Shown here in pieces: positions 1 to 11,011 of a DNA stretch of 64,000 bases; positions within the stretch are counted from its first letter, which is position 1, and the number at the start of each line of letters is the position of its first letter. The notes under the pieces were generated by a model. The model saw only the letters and a list, made by a program, of their open reading frames with translations, was not told the DNA's origin and did no database searches. Position numbers and translations under genes: made by a program. The DNA lies in NCBI GenBank assembly GCA_030374805.1, contig JARGSG010000043.1:124001-188000 (forward strand), in the 5' to 3' direction. This DNA is from Gracilaria gracilis. Its lineage: Eukaryota; Rhodophyta; Florideophyceae; Gracilariales; Gracilariaceae.

Positions 1-3000
1 AGTTCAAAAGGACTGAGAACAGGGTCTTCTTCATCTTTGAGGGCACATGTCACGGCATCCAACGTTCTGTCGAAGTTGACAGGCTTCCCAATATCCGTTT
101 CCATTTGCAGTGGATCAAGTCCATCATCTCCATAAGACATTTGAACAACTGAACCATCACTAGAACGAACAGTTGAATCATATTGAACACTCAGATCTTC
201 CAGAGCTTTTACTAAACGCCTCTGCATGTACCCCGTTTCTGCTGTTTTGACAGCTGTATCAGTAAGCCCTTCTCGACCGCTCTGTGCGTGCATGAAAAAT
301 TCTGTTCCCGTCAAGCCGCTAAAGAAACTGTTTGCAACAAACCCTTTCGCCAGTGGAGCAAGTGCCCCGAGACCAAGCTCAAAATGTGGGAGACATCTGC
401 CAAAGAAACCATCAGGAGCACGTTTTCCTCCGATTACTTGCTGTCCTACACAAGCGATCATCTGGGCAATGTTAAGGTCTGAACCTTTCGAACCAGCTAA
501 GGCCATAGTGAGTCCAGCGTTTGTATGAACATCAAGACCTGCTTTACACGCATCCGCCGTTTTTCGCCGCAAACCGTGTAACTCTTTCATTAGCATTGCT
601 TCTAGAGTTTCACGAGCTGTGCATCCCGGTTGTAATTCAAGTTCCCCATGGTCGTATGCAAGCATGATTTCTTTGCACCTTTGGTCACTCTCTCTGATGT
701 AGCTCGCCTTTGCTTCTCTCAACGATGTTGACGGCATGACGTCATCTACTCCAATAGAGAATGCTCCATCTGCAAGCCATCTTGCTCCAAAACGAGCGAT
801 ACGATTCATGGCATACGCTGCTGATTCGTTGCCACATTCCCTTGCAAGAATGTATAGAACGGATTTCTTCGAACCATCTCCTAGCGATTTCTTTCCCAGT
901 TGTCCGCACATGAGTTCTCCTCCTCGGAAATAAACGTATGTGTCTCTCGGACACATACCCGGGAATTCTCCTGGAGGGATGAGATCTTTCTTGTGGCCTT
1001 TTTCTGCTACTTCTGTTGTCACATACGCCATACTCGGCTTCAGCACCCCCGTGTCACGAAATCTTTCGTTCGGATTGTATACAACATGAGAGCGGGCCCC
1101 GGCAGACCGTGCCGCACTCTGGATCAAAGCAGAATATAGCTGCTTGCCTGTCCACATCTCTACTGGTTTCAAAATTGCAGGAGGTGGGAGAGGGATAGTA
1201 AATTCAGCATTGGAAACCATAGCTGCCACTCTTGAAAACTCGGACCTATCCATGAACATGTTCTTACTTGTAATCAAATACGAAGCCGTAATGAAATCTT
1301 GCGTTGCAGCTACAAGGGGTTCTCCACTTTTAGGAGTACATATGTTTCGTACCACTCCCATCAGCTCCAAGGCTTCCGTCCGGGCTTCCTGAGTTTGAGG
1401 AACGTGAAGATTCATTTCATCTCCATCGAAATCAGCATTGTATGGGGCACACACGCATTCATTGAAGCGAAACGTTCGATGAGGTGATATCTTGACTTTG
1501 TGAGCCATGATCGAAATACGATGAAGACTAGGTTGTCGATTAAACAATACAATATCCCCGTCCAGCAGATGGCGTTCAACAATTGTTCCCGGGACCAATT
1601 CCCGTGCAAGTTTTTCACGATTACCATACTTGAGAAACTTTCTCGTTCCATCCGGAAATTCGACATGGTTCGCACCCGGATACTGCTGCATTCCATTCCG
1701 TATTAGGTTTCGAAGCATTTCCATGTTGAACATGGTCGCTCGTTCGGGGAAAGTTAATATCTTTGCTACATGAATCGGAACGCCAACTTGGTCGATACAA
1801 AGATTAGGGTCCGGTGAAATAACAGTTCTGCCCGAAAAGTCAACACGCTTTCCAGAAAGATTACCACGGAAACGTCCTGTTTTCCCCTTCAAGCGTTGAC
1901 TGACCCCTCGTAAAGACTTTCCTACCCCTTGCTGTAGCGGTAACCCTGGTTGCTCTGAGTTTATGTACCGTGCGACTTCATACTGCAGATGATCCCAGCT
2001 TTCATATATGTTGGACGGAGTACCTCCTTTTTCTAGCAGTTGAGTTATGACAGTGTTCATATGCACTATTTCGGCTGCCTTCATCGTCAAATCATCCTCA
2101 TTTGATCCCGCAGCCGGGTCTGAGCAAACTGAAGGTCGAATACATAGAGGTGGTACTGGAAGGTATTGCACCAAAAGACGCTCCGGTCTTCCAAACTCAG
2201 GGTTCATGTCAAGAAGCTTTACGTCCTCTGCTGTAATGTTCTTGAACAAGTTCAGCACACGCATGGGGTTGAGACTGTCTGCACTTTTGGGCAAATGCTT
2301 TTTCAGGTCCGGGTTCTGAGAGGCTGCCATCTCAAAAACTGGGTCAAAAACAGGCGAATTCTCCTCTGTTTCATCGCTCTCATCTTCATCATCCTCTTCT
2401 TTCTTCTTTGAAGGCGGCTTGTTATCAAGCGGATAATGCATGATCCTTAACACGGAAGTTTTTTTGACGACCCCATTCCTTCTCCCGCAGTACAGACAGT
2501 CCTTCACTCTCTTCGCTTTTTCCCAGATCTCATGATGTAATGATGTCTTCACTTTGCTTCTCGCAAGTCTCTGTAAATACCGTTGTCGAATGTCCTCACT
2601 CAGCATAACGCGAGAACAAAACTTGCATATCATTTGCAATATCTTCAGTGTTGCTTTGAAGTAACCAGCATGAAAAACCGGCAACACAAGCCTTACGTAG
2701 CCAAAATGGCCTATACAATGCTCTTGCTTTTGGTTACATGTTTCACAAACAGCATTCTTGTCGATTGCTCCTAACCGTGGATCAAGGGCCCCACCTCGAA
2801 TTTGGGAACGGTCGCGCTGTTCATAAATCTCACGGTTATTGACAACGAGGTGAGCATTGGATGCAATCTCCTCCGCAGAAGCGATTCCAAACTTGATAGC
2901 CTTAATTCGATTGGGAGCCGCCGACTGCTCGACTGTATCTTTCTTTTTCGTTATACGAGGGGGTCGAACGTTGAATGAAGCGGTGGAAAACGGGGCTGTG

Positions 3001-3041
3001 CTGCTGTTCCCTTCCTCATGAACTGACGTCTCCATACACAT
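1..3041 (-). CDS. RPC1: DNA-directed RNA polymerase III largest subunit (partial, C-terminus beyond left edge)
   Basis: Catalytic largest subunit of nuclear RNA polymerase III, which transcribes tRNA, 5S rRNA and other small RNA genes. I translated the minus strand directly: one open frame of about 1,013 residues without an intron that runs off the left edge. In order it shows an N-terminal zinc-binding segment (CETCNQKQEHCIGHFG, then paired Cys near residues 150 and 190), an acidic insert near residue 215, the active-centre block (FNRQPSLHR, then NADFDGDEMN with the three Mg-binding Asp), the funnel region GSKGSDLNIAQMI, and bridge-helix/trigger-loop text (GREGLTDTAVKTAETGYMQR). The HFE segment after KRAPDGF and the GYMQRRLVKALEDLS text match Pol III better than Pol I or II. 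The start is one of two ATGs two codons apart (3041 or 3035). About 400 C-terminal residues are missing. Divergent from the FIST gene. Confidence 0.95.
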   Translation of the reverse strand, partial: MCMETSVHEEGNSSTAPFSTASFNVRPPRITKKKDTVEQSAAPNRIKAIKFGIASAEEIASNAHLVVNNREIYEQRDRSQIRGGALDPRLGAIDKNAVCETCNQKQEHCIGHFGYVRLVLPVFHAGYFKATLKILQMICKFCSRVMLSEDIRQRYLQRLARSKVKTSLHHEIWEKAKRVKDCLYCGRRNGVVKKTSVLRIMHYPLDNKPPSKKKEEDDEDESDETEENSPVFDPVFEMAASQNPDLKKHLPKSADSLNPMRVLNLFKNITAEDVKLLDMNPEFGRPERLLVQYLPVPPLCIRPSVCSDPAAGSNEDDLTMKAAEIVHMNTVITQLLEKGGTPSNIYESWDHLQYEVARYINSEQPGLPLQQGVGKSLRGVSQRLKGKTGRFRGNLSGKRVDFSGRTVISPDPNLCIDQVGVPIHVAKILTFPERATMFNMEMLRNLIRNGMQQYPGANHVEFPDGTRKFLKYGNREKLARELVPGTIVERHLLDGDIVLFNRQPSLHRISIMAHKVKISPHRTFRFNECVCAPYNADFDGDEMNLHVPQTQEARTEALELMGVVRNICTPKSGEPLVAATQDFITASYLITSKNMFMDRSEFSRVAAMVSNAEFTIPLPPPAILKPVEMWTGKQLYSALIQSAARSAGARSHVVYNPNERFRDTGVLKPSMAYVTTEVAEKGHKKDLIPPGEFPGMCPRDTYVYFRGGELMCGQLGKKSLGDGSKKSVLYILARECGNESAAYAMNRIARFGARWLADGAFSIGVDDVMPSTSLREAKASYIRESDQRCKEIMLAYDHGELELQPGCTARETLEAMLMKELHGLRRKTADACKAGLDVHTNAGLTMALAGSKGSDLNIAQMIACVGQQVIGGKRAPDGFFGRCLPHFELGLGALAPLAKGFVANSFFSGLTGTEFFMHAQSGREGLTDTAVKTAETGYMQRRLVKALEDLSVQYDSTVRSSDGSVVQMSYGDDGLDPLQMETDIGKPVNFDRTLDAVTCALKDEEDPVLSPFE

Positions 3042-4637
3042 GTTGATGCAAGAGATAAGTGCACTTGGTGTGGATGTGGCGAGGAACGAATCGGGTCACG
3101 GCCTTTAACAGGTCACAAATGCAATATGTCGCAAGGCTGAAGCTTTCGCTACCCTCCGTACCAAAAATTGTTGATCTTCACCCACTTACGAGCTCTTCTG
3201 ATGATCATGTGGTACTTCTTTGATAGCAAAGGGAGCCTGTGATTGAATCAACCGTTTCAGCGATCAGCTATTATCCTTTGAAGCAGCCCCAGAGGATTTC
3301 GAGGTGACTTTGCCTATCCCTTCGAGGCTTGGGAAGATTTTGTAGATGACGACTTTATGACTGCTTCATAAAGCATCTGTGAGACGCCAGCGGATCATCC
3401 TGCGGCACAACTTTTGCATACGAGGCTCGTTTTTATTTCATCAAATCTGAATTTCAGATTCTGAGAGGCTTCGCTGGATTTACAAACTATTCCACTCAGA
3501 ATAATAGCTAGATAGAAAAAAATGTAAATTAACGAATATAAATGGCGAGAGCGAACTTCGTCCAGGGAAGAAAGCGGGGAGAGGCTTTCCCAGACACCCC
3601 GAACCATCAATTGGTACCTTCGGTATGAAGTACAAACTTTGAACCCGTCGCACGAGGGATGCTATTATACGTCTTGACACCAGTGTTCAAGAGAATATCT
3701 TCTTCTTCACCGTTATACTGGTTGATATTGTCTATTTTGAACGCACATATCTAAGCATGTGGGGATTGCATTGCTTAGGACCTCTAGAGCCAGGAGTGGG
3801 ATACAATCGATGGTATTGCAGCTTGCAATCGTCAGCAAACAACCACCTATTGGAACGCTCACATTGATTGCAATTCTCGATTGTACTGGTACTTCAATCC
3901 CAATTATGATTGCGTTTTGCTACAATCCCTTGTGGATTCGAGGCCCCAAAAAGCTGCTCCTCTCTGACACACGGGTTAGTTTTCCGTGACCTTAGGAGGT
4001 CGGTACCAACAGTACCAGCGGTAAAAGGATACCCACAATAAAATACCACCCCCATATTGAAATGGGACATCACATGGGTTAACGCTAAAGGTTAACGCTA
4101 CCCTTGGGTAAGATAAGCGGGGCAATTCTTCGAGCCTTTGCAAACTCAAAGTTTGAACTTGGAATGAGAACGCTTTCGTAAAGGGTTTTAGGCAGTTACG
4201 GTCGACCATCACGTGATGAGAAGAATCTTGAACGCATACTGAATGGAGTGGTGGAAAATCATGAATTTTGTTGGACGGAAACTCCTTCGTAGATATCTTA
4301 GTTCGTAGTATCTTCACCGATATTTTCAGAACTTGTCAGGTTTGCCGAAGACCGCCACGCGAAGAAGTTGTTGCCCGCAGAAGAGATACTGGAGAAGATG
4401 GTGGCCTGAAATGCATTCCTCCTCATCATTCACAGCACCATTCTCTTCGACAGATAGAGAAGCAGCGTTTCTCAGTTAGACCTGTTCCGGGCAAGTATAT
4501 GTTGCCATAGTTCGCACCAGATAACAGTATTTATCTTATCGCACGACAGCCTTGTACCAGTAGGCGTACAAGGATTCTTTGTTTGTACCTTAACCGGCAT
4601 CTATACAACTTCGCTGAGTGAGATCAAATTTGAGAGA
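3042..4637. other. Divergent intergenic region between RPC1 and the FIST gene
   Basis: No convincing coding sequence in 1.6 kb; open frames are short and lack conserved motifs. It contains copies of a recurring palindromic word family: GGTACCTTCGGTA near 3613-3625, GGTACCAACAGTACC near 4003-4017, and a GGTTAACGCTACCCTTGGGTA segment near 4090-4110. Confidence 0.6.
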
Positions 4638-6203
4638 ATGTCGGAGATTGCATTCACAGCTCCACTACATCTAAACCCATTTCAGGCAGAATATTCGCGG
4701 GGACTCAATCGACCATTGGAACGGCTGTCGGTTTTACCACATGTTAAGCATCACAAGAGAGCGCGAAGGCAACATCGAGCTGTGCCCATCAATTGTGCGA
4801 AGTTGAATGACCCGGATTCGGTCCGAGCACCATCTGCTTCACTCACATGGTCTGTAGGGCACTCCAGTCGCCAGGAGCCTCTGGACGCTCTTCAAGAGGC
4901 GCTTGCACGAGCGGGCAACACTTTTGTGGCGATGCGACGAAAAGTGTCAATTGCTTTCATCTTCATCAATTCATCATTCGAAGGCAATCGGGGTGCAGAT
5001 ATGTCACGCGTTGTGCAGACGGTCAAGAAAACGTTGGCCATGAAGAGAATAATAACGACGGAAACCAAGATATTCGGTTCTACATCTGCGCAGTACATTG
5101 AATCTGACCAGGAGGCTTCTGCTTCAGTTGCGCTGGCTCACTTCCCAGAACCAACGGAGCTCAAAACGTTTTGTATCGACGACCCTAATGATTTTGACAT
5201 CGATTGGAATCAAGGCCAATGGCACGATCTTGTTGGTATTCCACCAAGTGCCAACCGTCACCTCCATATGTTTATGTTACAGCACCCAGATTATGAACGA
5301 ACAGAAGACCTTCTTTCAGGTTTGGACTTTGCATACCCAGGAGTCCAAAAGTTTGGAGCTTCGGCTGGGAAAACAAACGCTTTACATATTCCTTATTTGT
5401 TTCACACAAATGGTACAGGACAAGGCGTCATCGGCCTTGCGTTTTCGAGCCCGGATGTACATATGGATGTCATGGTCTCTCAAGGCGCGCGAGGTGTTGG
5501 TCCACTACTGGAAGTACTTGATGTCAAGGACGGAAACGAAATAGTTCGCGTCCGAGAGGTAAACACCCCAGGTGCAACTGAAGCCGCACCTATGATCCTT
5601 CTTGATATGTGGGCAAACACAGATAATATATCTTATGATGACAGACTGCGAGCGAGAGAGTACTTGCTACTCGGAGTTGAAGTGTCAAGCATTGCAGACT
5701 TGGCGGTGTCATCGATTTCGAGCTCTCGCGATAAAGAGAAAATACCTGAAAGTCAGAAGCCTGTGGAAATGATAATTCGCAAAGTCGTGGGATTCAACGA
5801 AGCGACGAATTCTCTTGCGGTTGAAGGTGATGTAAGATTAGGCAGCCGAGTGCGTTTCCAGATTCGCGACGATGAAGCTGCGCGAGCGGAACTCAATTCG
5901 TTGTTCAATAAGATGTCGCTTGAGGGGTCGTCGAAGGCGATGGAAGGCATGTCTTTAATGGGAGCGCTACTGTTGGCAGATACGGAGAGAGGTGCAAATC
6001 TGTATGGAACCACAACACCAGATGCTGATCGTGCCATGTTTATCGACCGCTTTCCAGTTCCCTTGTCTGTACTTGCTTCGGATCGTCAGATAGGTCCGCT
6101 TCCTGCGGGAGGGCTGCTCGGCGCCGCCGGCAACACTTTCTCCCTATCTGCATCATCCTTATATGTAACTTTCTATGGACGCACTGGTAATGGAATGGAA
6201 TAG
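4638..6203 (+). CDS. FIST-domain protein, probably plastid-targeted
   Basis: A 521-residue protein without introns. Residues 1-65 are rich in Arg, His and Ser and poor in acids, like a transit peptide. From about residue 100 it reads as a FIST N domain (VSIAFIFINSSFEG; FGASAGK near 239, the glycine/serine turn typical of the family) followed by a FIST C domain (FQIRDDEAA near 407; a GALLLAD strand; a closing IGPLPAGGLLGA segment near 484). FIST domains are thought to bind small ligands, perhaps amino acids, and occur in bacterial signal proteins, cyanobacteria and plant plastid-lineage proteins. No kinase or other output domain is attached, so the ligand and role are unknown. The ATG is the first in frame, just after a short leader. 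Confidence 0.75.
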   Translation: MSEIAFTAPLHLNPFQAEYSRGLNRPLERLSVLPHVKHHKRARRQHRAVPINCAKLNDPDSVRAPSASLTWSVGHSSRQEPLDALQEALARAGNTFVAMRRKVSIAFIFINSSFEGNRGADMSRVVQTVKKTLAMKRIITTETKIFGSTSAQYIESDQEASASVALAHFPEPTELKTFCIDDPNDFDIDWNQGQWHDLVGIPPSANRHLHMFMLQHPDYERTEDLLSGLDFAYPGVQKFGASAGKTNALHIPYLFHTNGTGQGVIGLAFSSPDVHMDVMVSQGARGVGPLLEVLDVKDGNEIVRVREVNTPGATEAAPMILLDMWANTDNISYDDRLRAREYLLLGVEVSSIADLAVSSISSSRDKEKIPESQKPVEMIIRKVVGFNEATNSLAVEGDVRLGSRVRFQIRDDEAARAELNSLFNKMSLEGSSKAMEGMSLMGALLLADTERGANLYGTTTPDADRAMFIDRFPVPLSVLASDRQIGPLPAGGLLGAAGNTFSLSASSLYVTFYGRTGNGME

Positions 6204-7343
6204 GTGGGAATCGGAAGTTAACCTCGAGGTTTGAGCAAATTATCTCCTGTTTGGCTTCCACCCATATTTTTCAAGTGCCCCGTGTTGTGGTGCAATGCCA
6301 GAGTCTGGCATTGCATCATAACACGAGTATCGATTCCCAACTTGATGATTAAGTGGCTTTTCAAAGAAGTGGTGATCCGAAAGAGCGAATGTAACGACAC
6401 AAGTGTGCTACTCTCTACACAGACAGAGGAGCATTTGTTACAAGTCAAGAAAAACTTTCTCTGGGAAGGAGCATTACAAAAAGGAGAGGATTTGATTGTC
6501 ACTAATGCAGCTAAGGGACATTGTACCGTGGATTGCCAATTTGTAGTCATTCGCATGTTGCTCACGTTACAGATTGTAACTAACAAGATAAGACAATGTA
6601 TGATCTGCGCTTGGGACTAAAGGATGTGGAGGATTGCTTTGCACGTTTTATAACCCACAATCGTGTAACCTTACTTTGCCCATTCATCTATCTATCACAA
6701 TACCAAGGGTGAAAGGCTAATTATAAATTGACGTCTGCAAATAGTTCATGAGTTCTGATTCTAAAGTCGATAACGATATTGTTTGCAGATGCACTGCAGC
6801 AGAACTACAGTCTGCCTTGGTGTGTCAGGAATTTCATGTATATGTGCTAATTCGTCAAATTGAAACGCAAGTCATGCTTGTACAAGACAAGTTTCGACCT
6901 GAGTAGTGATAAATTTAAGTTCAATCCGCAGACCCGTCAGCGACTGCGACGGTTTAAAGACATTGGCCCCCCACAGTCACTTAGTAGAGATTGAATGAAA
7001 CAACACTGTGAACAAATATGAACTAACATACGAGAACATGTAAGCTTGTTCGTTGATTTACATTCCAGCCTTGAAGTTCTGCAATGAGCACATAAATGTT
7101 CCCCTTGTTTAGTTCTTTTATGACGCTACGACTCCGAAGTCTGAGAGCAGTGATCAAGGGCTTCATTCGTATTTAAGGTCACCTTGCACAGCTCGTTACA
7201 CTGCTAATCGACTCGAGCGACCGCCTTTGCCCAGTGCGAACATTTCCGCATCGGTCCCGAAGCCCAATTACAAGAGCAAGCCACAGTTCCAGAACGCTTC
7301 ATATTCTGTTCCAAATTGGGCGTCTTGCTAGGAGAAGTAGACT
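6204..7343. other. Intergenic region without a supported gene
   Basis: The longest open frame (6231-6620, plus) begins at a non-ATG codon, has no recognisable motif and an unnatural residue mix. A TATTTAAGG box sits near 7170, upstream of the small doubtful ORF that follows. Confidence 0.55.
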
Positions 7344-7575
7344 CATGCGTTGGAATCGCTGGCGTTCCCCATTCGGAGATTTGACGTGGGTATCAGTATG
7401 TTTTGGATGCATCTGCTGCTGTGTTTTCGTTAAGGATATGGAGGAGGATCTCGACAGAGCGCGGGGTGTGGTTGACCTTGTCATTAAGGTGGCTGAACGT
7501 TCAGAATTCGGCTCTTCGTCTTCCTCTATGCCCACACCTCAAGCTAAGTCCAAGGCCAACGGCTTCCGAAGATAA
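7344..7575 (+). CDS. Possible small hypothetical protein
   Basis: Low-confidence 76-codon ORF. The first third contains a Cys-rich hydrophobic stretch (VSVCFGCICCCVFV) that could be a membrane anchor. The rest (DMEEDLDRARGVVDLVIKV, then a Ser run and a basic tail) reads like a short amphipathic helix and looks more protein-like than the surrounding frames. The frame stays open upstream to about 7213 without an ATG, so an upstream exon or a longer Arg/Ser-rich leader is possible. A TATTTAAGG box lies about 175 bp upstream. Convergent with the next ORF. It may also be spurious. Confidence 0.25.
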
Positions 7576-7689
7576 CAATTGGTCCGATCTGGAATTTGTG
7601 CTCGCTTTCTCTGGCTTTTCGCGCGTCTGAGAAAGAAGATTGCCCGTAGGCTAGTGAAAACTTGATGAGTACGGAAACAAAATAGGTCT

Positions 7690-8259
7690 TCAAGTTGACG
7701 GAGAGGAATTCTCATCCTCCATCAGAAAGTGCGAAGGGTCTATCAGCTGTTGAGTAGTCGGAAAGGGTGGAAGTGAGTCCTGTGCGGGCGATGAATCTGT
7801 CCTTACCGATTGCGTTAGCAATCTGTCAAACGCGTTAAGATCATCTTGTGATTCTAGTTCCGGTACATGTTCCGGCACAACTAGAACGTTGGAAAATCGG
7901 TCCACTGTGACGTCCGTCCAATCACGGTCACCGGGGCTCGAAGCCAGTTCCTTTCGTCGCCGAAAGCTGTCAATCTCAATAGCAAGTGCAGTCATTTCGT
8001 CAGCGCGCCTGTCCCCTGCGGTCAGTGCACGGACCTCCTCCGTTGCTTTCGCACCAACAATTCCTGCCAGACCGATACCGCACGAAACGATGAGATGGTT
8101 GACCAGCTCAGGGAGTGCGTGTGCTGCGTCAAGTGACATACTCGCTGTCCTTAGTCGGCGGGGGCGTCTCTGTCGGGGGCAGAACTGATGCCATAGCTGT
8201 CGCGGCTGTAACCCGGGAGGGTTTGGCACAAAGCACAAGGCGATTCTGTTGCCATTCAT
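7690..8259 (-). CDS. Hypothetical protein with transit-like N-terminus
   Basis: A 189-residue ORF that I do not recognise. Residues 1-40 are Arg/Gln/Pro-rich with almost no acids, like an organelle transit peptide. A second Met at residue 41 (8139) could be the start of the mature protein or the true start. Residues 42-70 hold a moderately hydrophobic helix (ELVNHLIVSCGIGLAGIVGA). The remainder is charged, then acidic and Ser/Pro-rich, probably disordered. It is divergent from the PPR gene with about 330 bp between starts. Support is length, sensible composition and its place in a gap of suitable size; no family match. Confidence 0.45.
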   Translation of the reverse strand: MNGNRIALCFVPNPPGLQPRQLWHQFCPRQRRPRRLRTASMSLDAAHALPELVNHLIVSCGIGLAGIVGAKATEEVRALTAGDRRADEMTALAIEIDSFRRRKELASSPGDRDWTDVTVDRFSNVLVVPEHVPELESQDDLNAFDRLLTQSVRTDSSPAQDSLPPFPTTQQLIDPSHFLMEDENSSPST

Positions 8260-8587
8260 TATGTCGACCTACGATAAGGTAGAGGTTAAAGAGTCGCTTC
8301 GAGCGCGAATAAGGTGAGAAGTTCTCACTGAGAACGTTGTGACTGGAGTTGTGACTGGAGTTGTGGCACAGTTCAGCCCTGAACCTGATGCACAGCTGCC
8401 GAATCTGGAAAAAATGGATCATTTTGCAAGATGGTTTGTGAGTGGACATCTCCCGAAACGCAGCCCGAACGGCACTTGTCGGGTTTTCGAGCACGTAAAG
8501 TTATCCATCACATGATGATGTATTGCATCTTCGTGTTTTCGACAACGATGAACCGGTCGGGAAGCTCAACTTCATTTCAATTGCTCT
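8260..8587. promoter_or_regulatory. Short divergent promoter region
   Basis: Separates the 189-aa ORF from the PPR gene. It holds a small direct repeat of GTGACTGGAGTT (two adjacent copies, about 8340-8363). No TATA box is obvious. Confidence 0.35.
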
Positions 8588-11011
8588 ATGCTAATGGCAC
8601 CGCCTTGCCACTGCGAACGAGCTGTTCCTTTGACGTTCCTGTCTCCATGTGTGCTTCCTCGCCTGCAGGAGTACTGCACCAGGAGCCCATCGCTCAACCA
8701 GCGTTCAATACAAGCGCGACAAGCGCGCCCGCGCATCTCCCCAGATATTCATCGTGCCACAACCCTGAGAAAGGCCGGTGAACTGCACAAAGCATATGAC
8801 GTGTTGAACAGCGCCTTACCCCATGTACGCCAGCATGTGGCTTATAATCGTGAACTGATTCGTACCACTGCAGCCCTTATTGCGCAGAGCTCTTCCGTCG
8901 AGAGTGCCGAGCAACTTTGGTTCGCACTGGAACGGATTTTGCGAGGCGATTGTTCTCGCCCAGATTCTTTTACTTTCAACTCCCTTTTAAGCGCTTTGCG
9001 TGTCTTAGATGCTGAGCGAAACCTTCCCCAACATGCCCAGCAGCACGAGAAACTGGACGTTTTGCGCTTGGCGAAGGTGGTTTTTGATGCCATGATCGAC
9101 TTGGGAGTGCGTCCTGATCAGTTTACTATGTCCATTCTGTTCAATATGTGTGCTTTCCGTGCTGACAAGCGCTATGCAGCTTTGTTTGAGAAACAAGCCG
9201 TTGACGATTTTGGCTTCAAGCCCAATATTGTATCTGGCACTTCCTTGCTTGCGGCGTTCGCTAAATCTGCTTCCTTGGAAGAAGTCGATCGAGTCGTCAA
9301 TATCTTGCAACAGCAACAGGTTCCCTTTAACGAACGAACATATACAACAATCATTTCCGCACACCTCAAATTTGGCAAGCATGCACAAGTCCTCCACTAC
9401 TTTGATCAAGCCATCAGTTCCCCATCTGTTACGCCGAATGTCTTTCTCTTTTCCGGTGTACTAACCTCTTGCCTTCGCGTGAGTGACGAGGCCAATGCGC
9501 TCCGCGTGTTTCAAATCATGGAAAGCAAAAAAGTGCATCCCACCAGACCCATACTCAACGTTATGCTAGAGCTAGCCCTTAGATCGGGAAGCGTTCGTCT
9601 TGGTATGAAGTACGTCACAGATTGGGCTCCCAGGTACGATGCGTTCTGTGATGTTGCTCTCTACGATAAGGTCATAGCATCATGGAAGAAAACCAGTACG
9701 AACATGTCCGATACATTTCATGCATTGTACGATCTGTTGCAGTACATGGAAGCCAGTTACAACATCAAACCGAATATATCCACGTACAATGCAGCTATAG
9801 CCACCCTTACTGCTCACGGTAACATAGAACAAACTGAACAAATATTGGAGCGCATGCGAAGAAGAGACATCGTTCCAGACGTCTGCACGTACAACATTTT
9901 GCTGCATTCGCATGGGAAGTTTGGAAACATTGATAAGGCACTCGAAAGCATTCGCACAATGAAGCAGAATCATGTTAGACCCGATCAAATTACATACAAC
10001 ATTCTCCTTCAATCGTTCCTGAGTTGTGGAGAAACTGAGAAAGTACAAAGTCTCTTCGATGAGATTGAAAACGATGAGCACCTAGAGATAGATGCAGTTG
10101 GCAGGTGTATGCAACTCAAGCTGTACAGGATTCAGAGAAACACCCAGGCAGCACTCCAGTTACATAACGCGACACAACGACTTGGCAAACCCCTTGATTC
10201 GAAAGCGTACGGTTTGTTGTTGTCGATTCTTTTCGAGTTTGGTGAACGAGAGAAAGCCATATCACTTTTCGGGTGGCTAGTATGGACGCGTCAAGTGGCA
10301 TGTCCAATCTACAATGTAATGATAGGTAACGTTGGAAAGGAAGAAAACGGGCACGAGAATTGCGTCAAGCTCTTTAATCATATGAAAGAAAAGAGAGTTC
10401 TTCCCGACAAAATAACCTACACTACAATGATCCGCGTGTTTTCGAGAGCCGGCTTACTAGATCGCGCTTTCCGCTTGCTCGGTGAAATGCAAGATCTGGG
10501 ATTAGCAATTTCCGATATGTATGCCTGGACTTCTCTAATGGATGGATGCCGGAGGTGTGGACAATGGCAACGTGCAGTGGAACTTCTGGCATTCATGAAG
10601 AAGCACAGCTCTGAGTATGAACACTCACTTGTCCCAAGCCCTTCCACAGCGTGCTACAACGCTGCTCTATACGCAGCCGGAATCGGTGGTGAAGACTGGA
10701 GGACTTCTGTGAAGATTTACGAATCGTTGCTCGCAGACCAGACACAGCAACCTGATTATGTGACATATTCTGCCATGGCGAGCATAATACTGCGCAAGAG
10801 GCATAGGATTTCGGAATGGCACATCGTGATGCAGGTTTCTCAAGCTCTTGAAGATTTGTTGCTGGAACACAGCAAGCCTCCAGATGAAACTCGAAAACGG
10901 CGAGATACCATTGAAGGTTTGGATCGAGGTTTGAATAAAACCATGAGAAAGAAGTTGTTGTCAAAAATGAGTAGCCTCAAGGAATTGATAGAATCCGTGA
11001 ACAATCCTTAG
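8588..11011 (+). CDS. P-class pentatricopeptide repeat (PPR) protein, organelle-targeted
   Basis: An 807-residue intronless PPR protein. PPR proteins bind organellar RNA, one base per roughly 35-residue helical hairpin, and act in processing, stability or translation. Clear repeats run from about residue 110 to 700, for example DVCTYNILLHSHGKFGNIDK, DQITYNILLQSFLSCGETEK and DKITYTTMIRVFSRAGLLDR, with the usual YN or YT near position 4 and the following Asp. There is no E or DYW extension, so it is a P-class protein rather than an editing factor. The first 55 residues are Cys/Arg/Pro-rich without acids and are probably a transit peptide; plastid and mitochondrion are equally possible. The start could be Met1 or Met3. 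The C-terminus is basic (NKTMRKKLLSKMSSLKELIE). Confidence 0.88.
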   Translation: MLMAPPCHCERAVPLTFLSPCVLPRLQEYCTRSPSLNQRSIQARQARPRISPDIHRATTLRKAGELHKAYDVLNSALPHVRQHVAYNRELIRTTAALIAQSSSVESAEQLWFALERILRGDCSRPDSFTFNSLLSALRVLDAERNLPQHAQQHEKLDVLRLAKVVFDAMIDLGVRPDQFTMSILFNMCAFRADKRYAALFEKQAVDDFGFKPNIVSGTSLLAAFAKSASLEEVDRVVNILQQQQVPFNERTYTTIISAHLKFGKHAQVLHYFDQAISSPSVTPNVFLFSGVLTSCLRVSDEANALRVFQIMESKKVHPTRPILNVMLELALRSGSVRLGMKYVTDWAPRYDAFCDVALYDKVIASWKKTSTNMSDTFHALYDLLQYMEASYNIKPNISTYNAAIATLTAHGNIEQTEQILERMRRRDIVPDVCTYNILLHSHGKFGNIDKALESIRTMKQNHVRPDQITYNILLQSFLSCGETEKVQSLFDEIENDEHLEIDAVGRCMQLKLYRIQRNTQAALQLHNATQRLGKPLDSKAYGLLLSILFEFGEREKAISLFGWLVWTRQVACPIYNVMIGNVGKEENGHENCVKLFNHMKEKRVLPDKITYTTMIRVFSRAGLLDRAFRLLGEMQDLGLAISDMYAWTSLMDGCRRCGQWQRAVELLAFMKKHSSEYEHSLVPSPSTACYNAALYAAGIGGEDWRTSVKIYESLLADQTQQPDYVTYSAMASIILRKRHRISEWHIVMQVSQALEDLLLEHSKPPDETRKRRDTIEGLDRGLNKTMRKKLLSKMSSLKELIESVNNP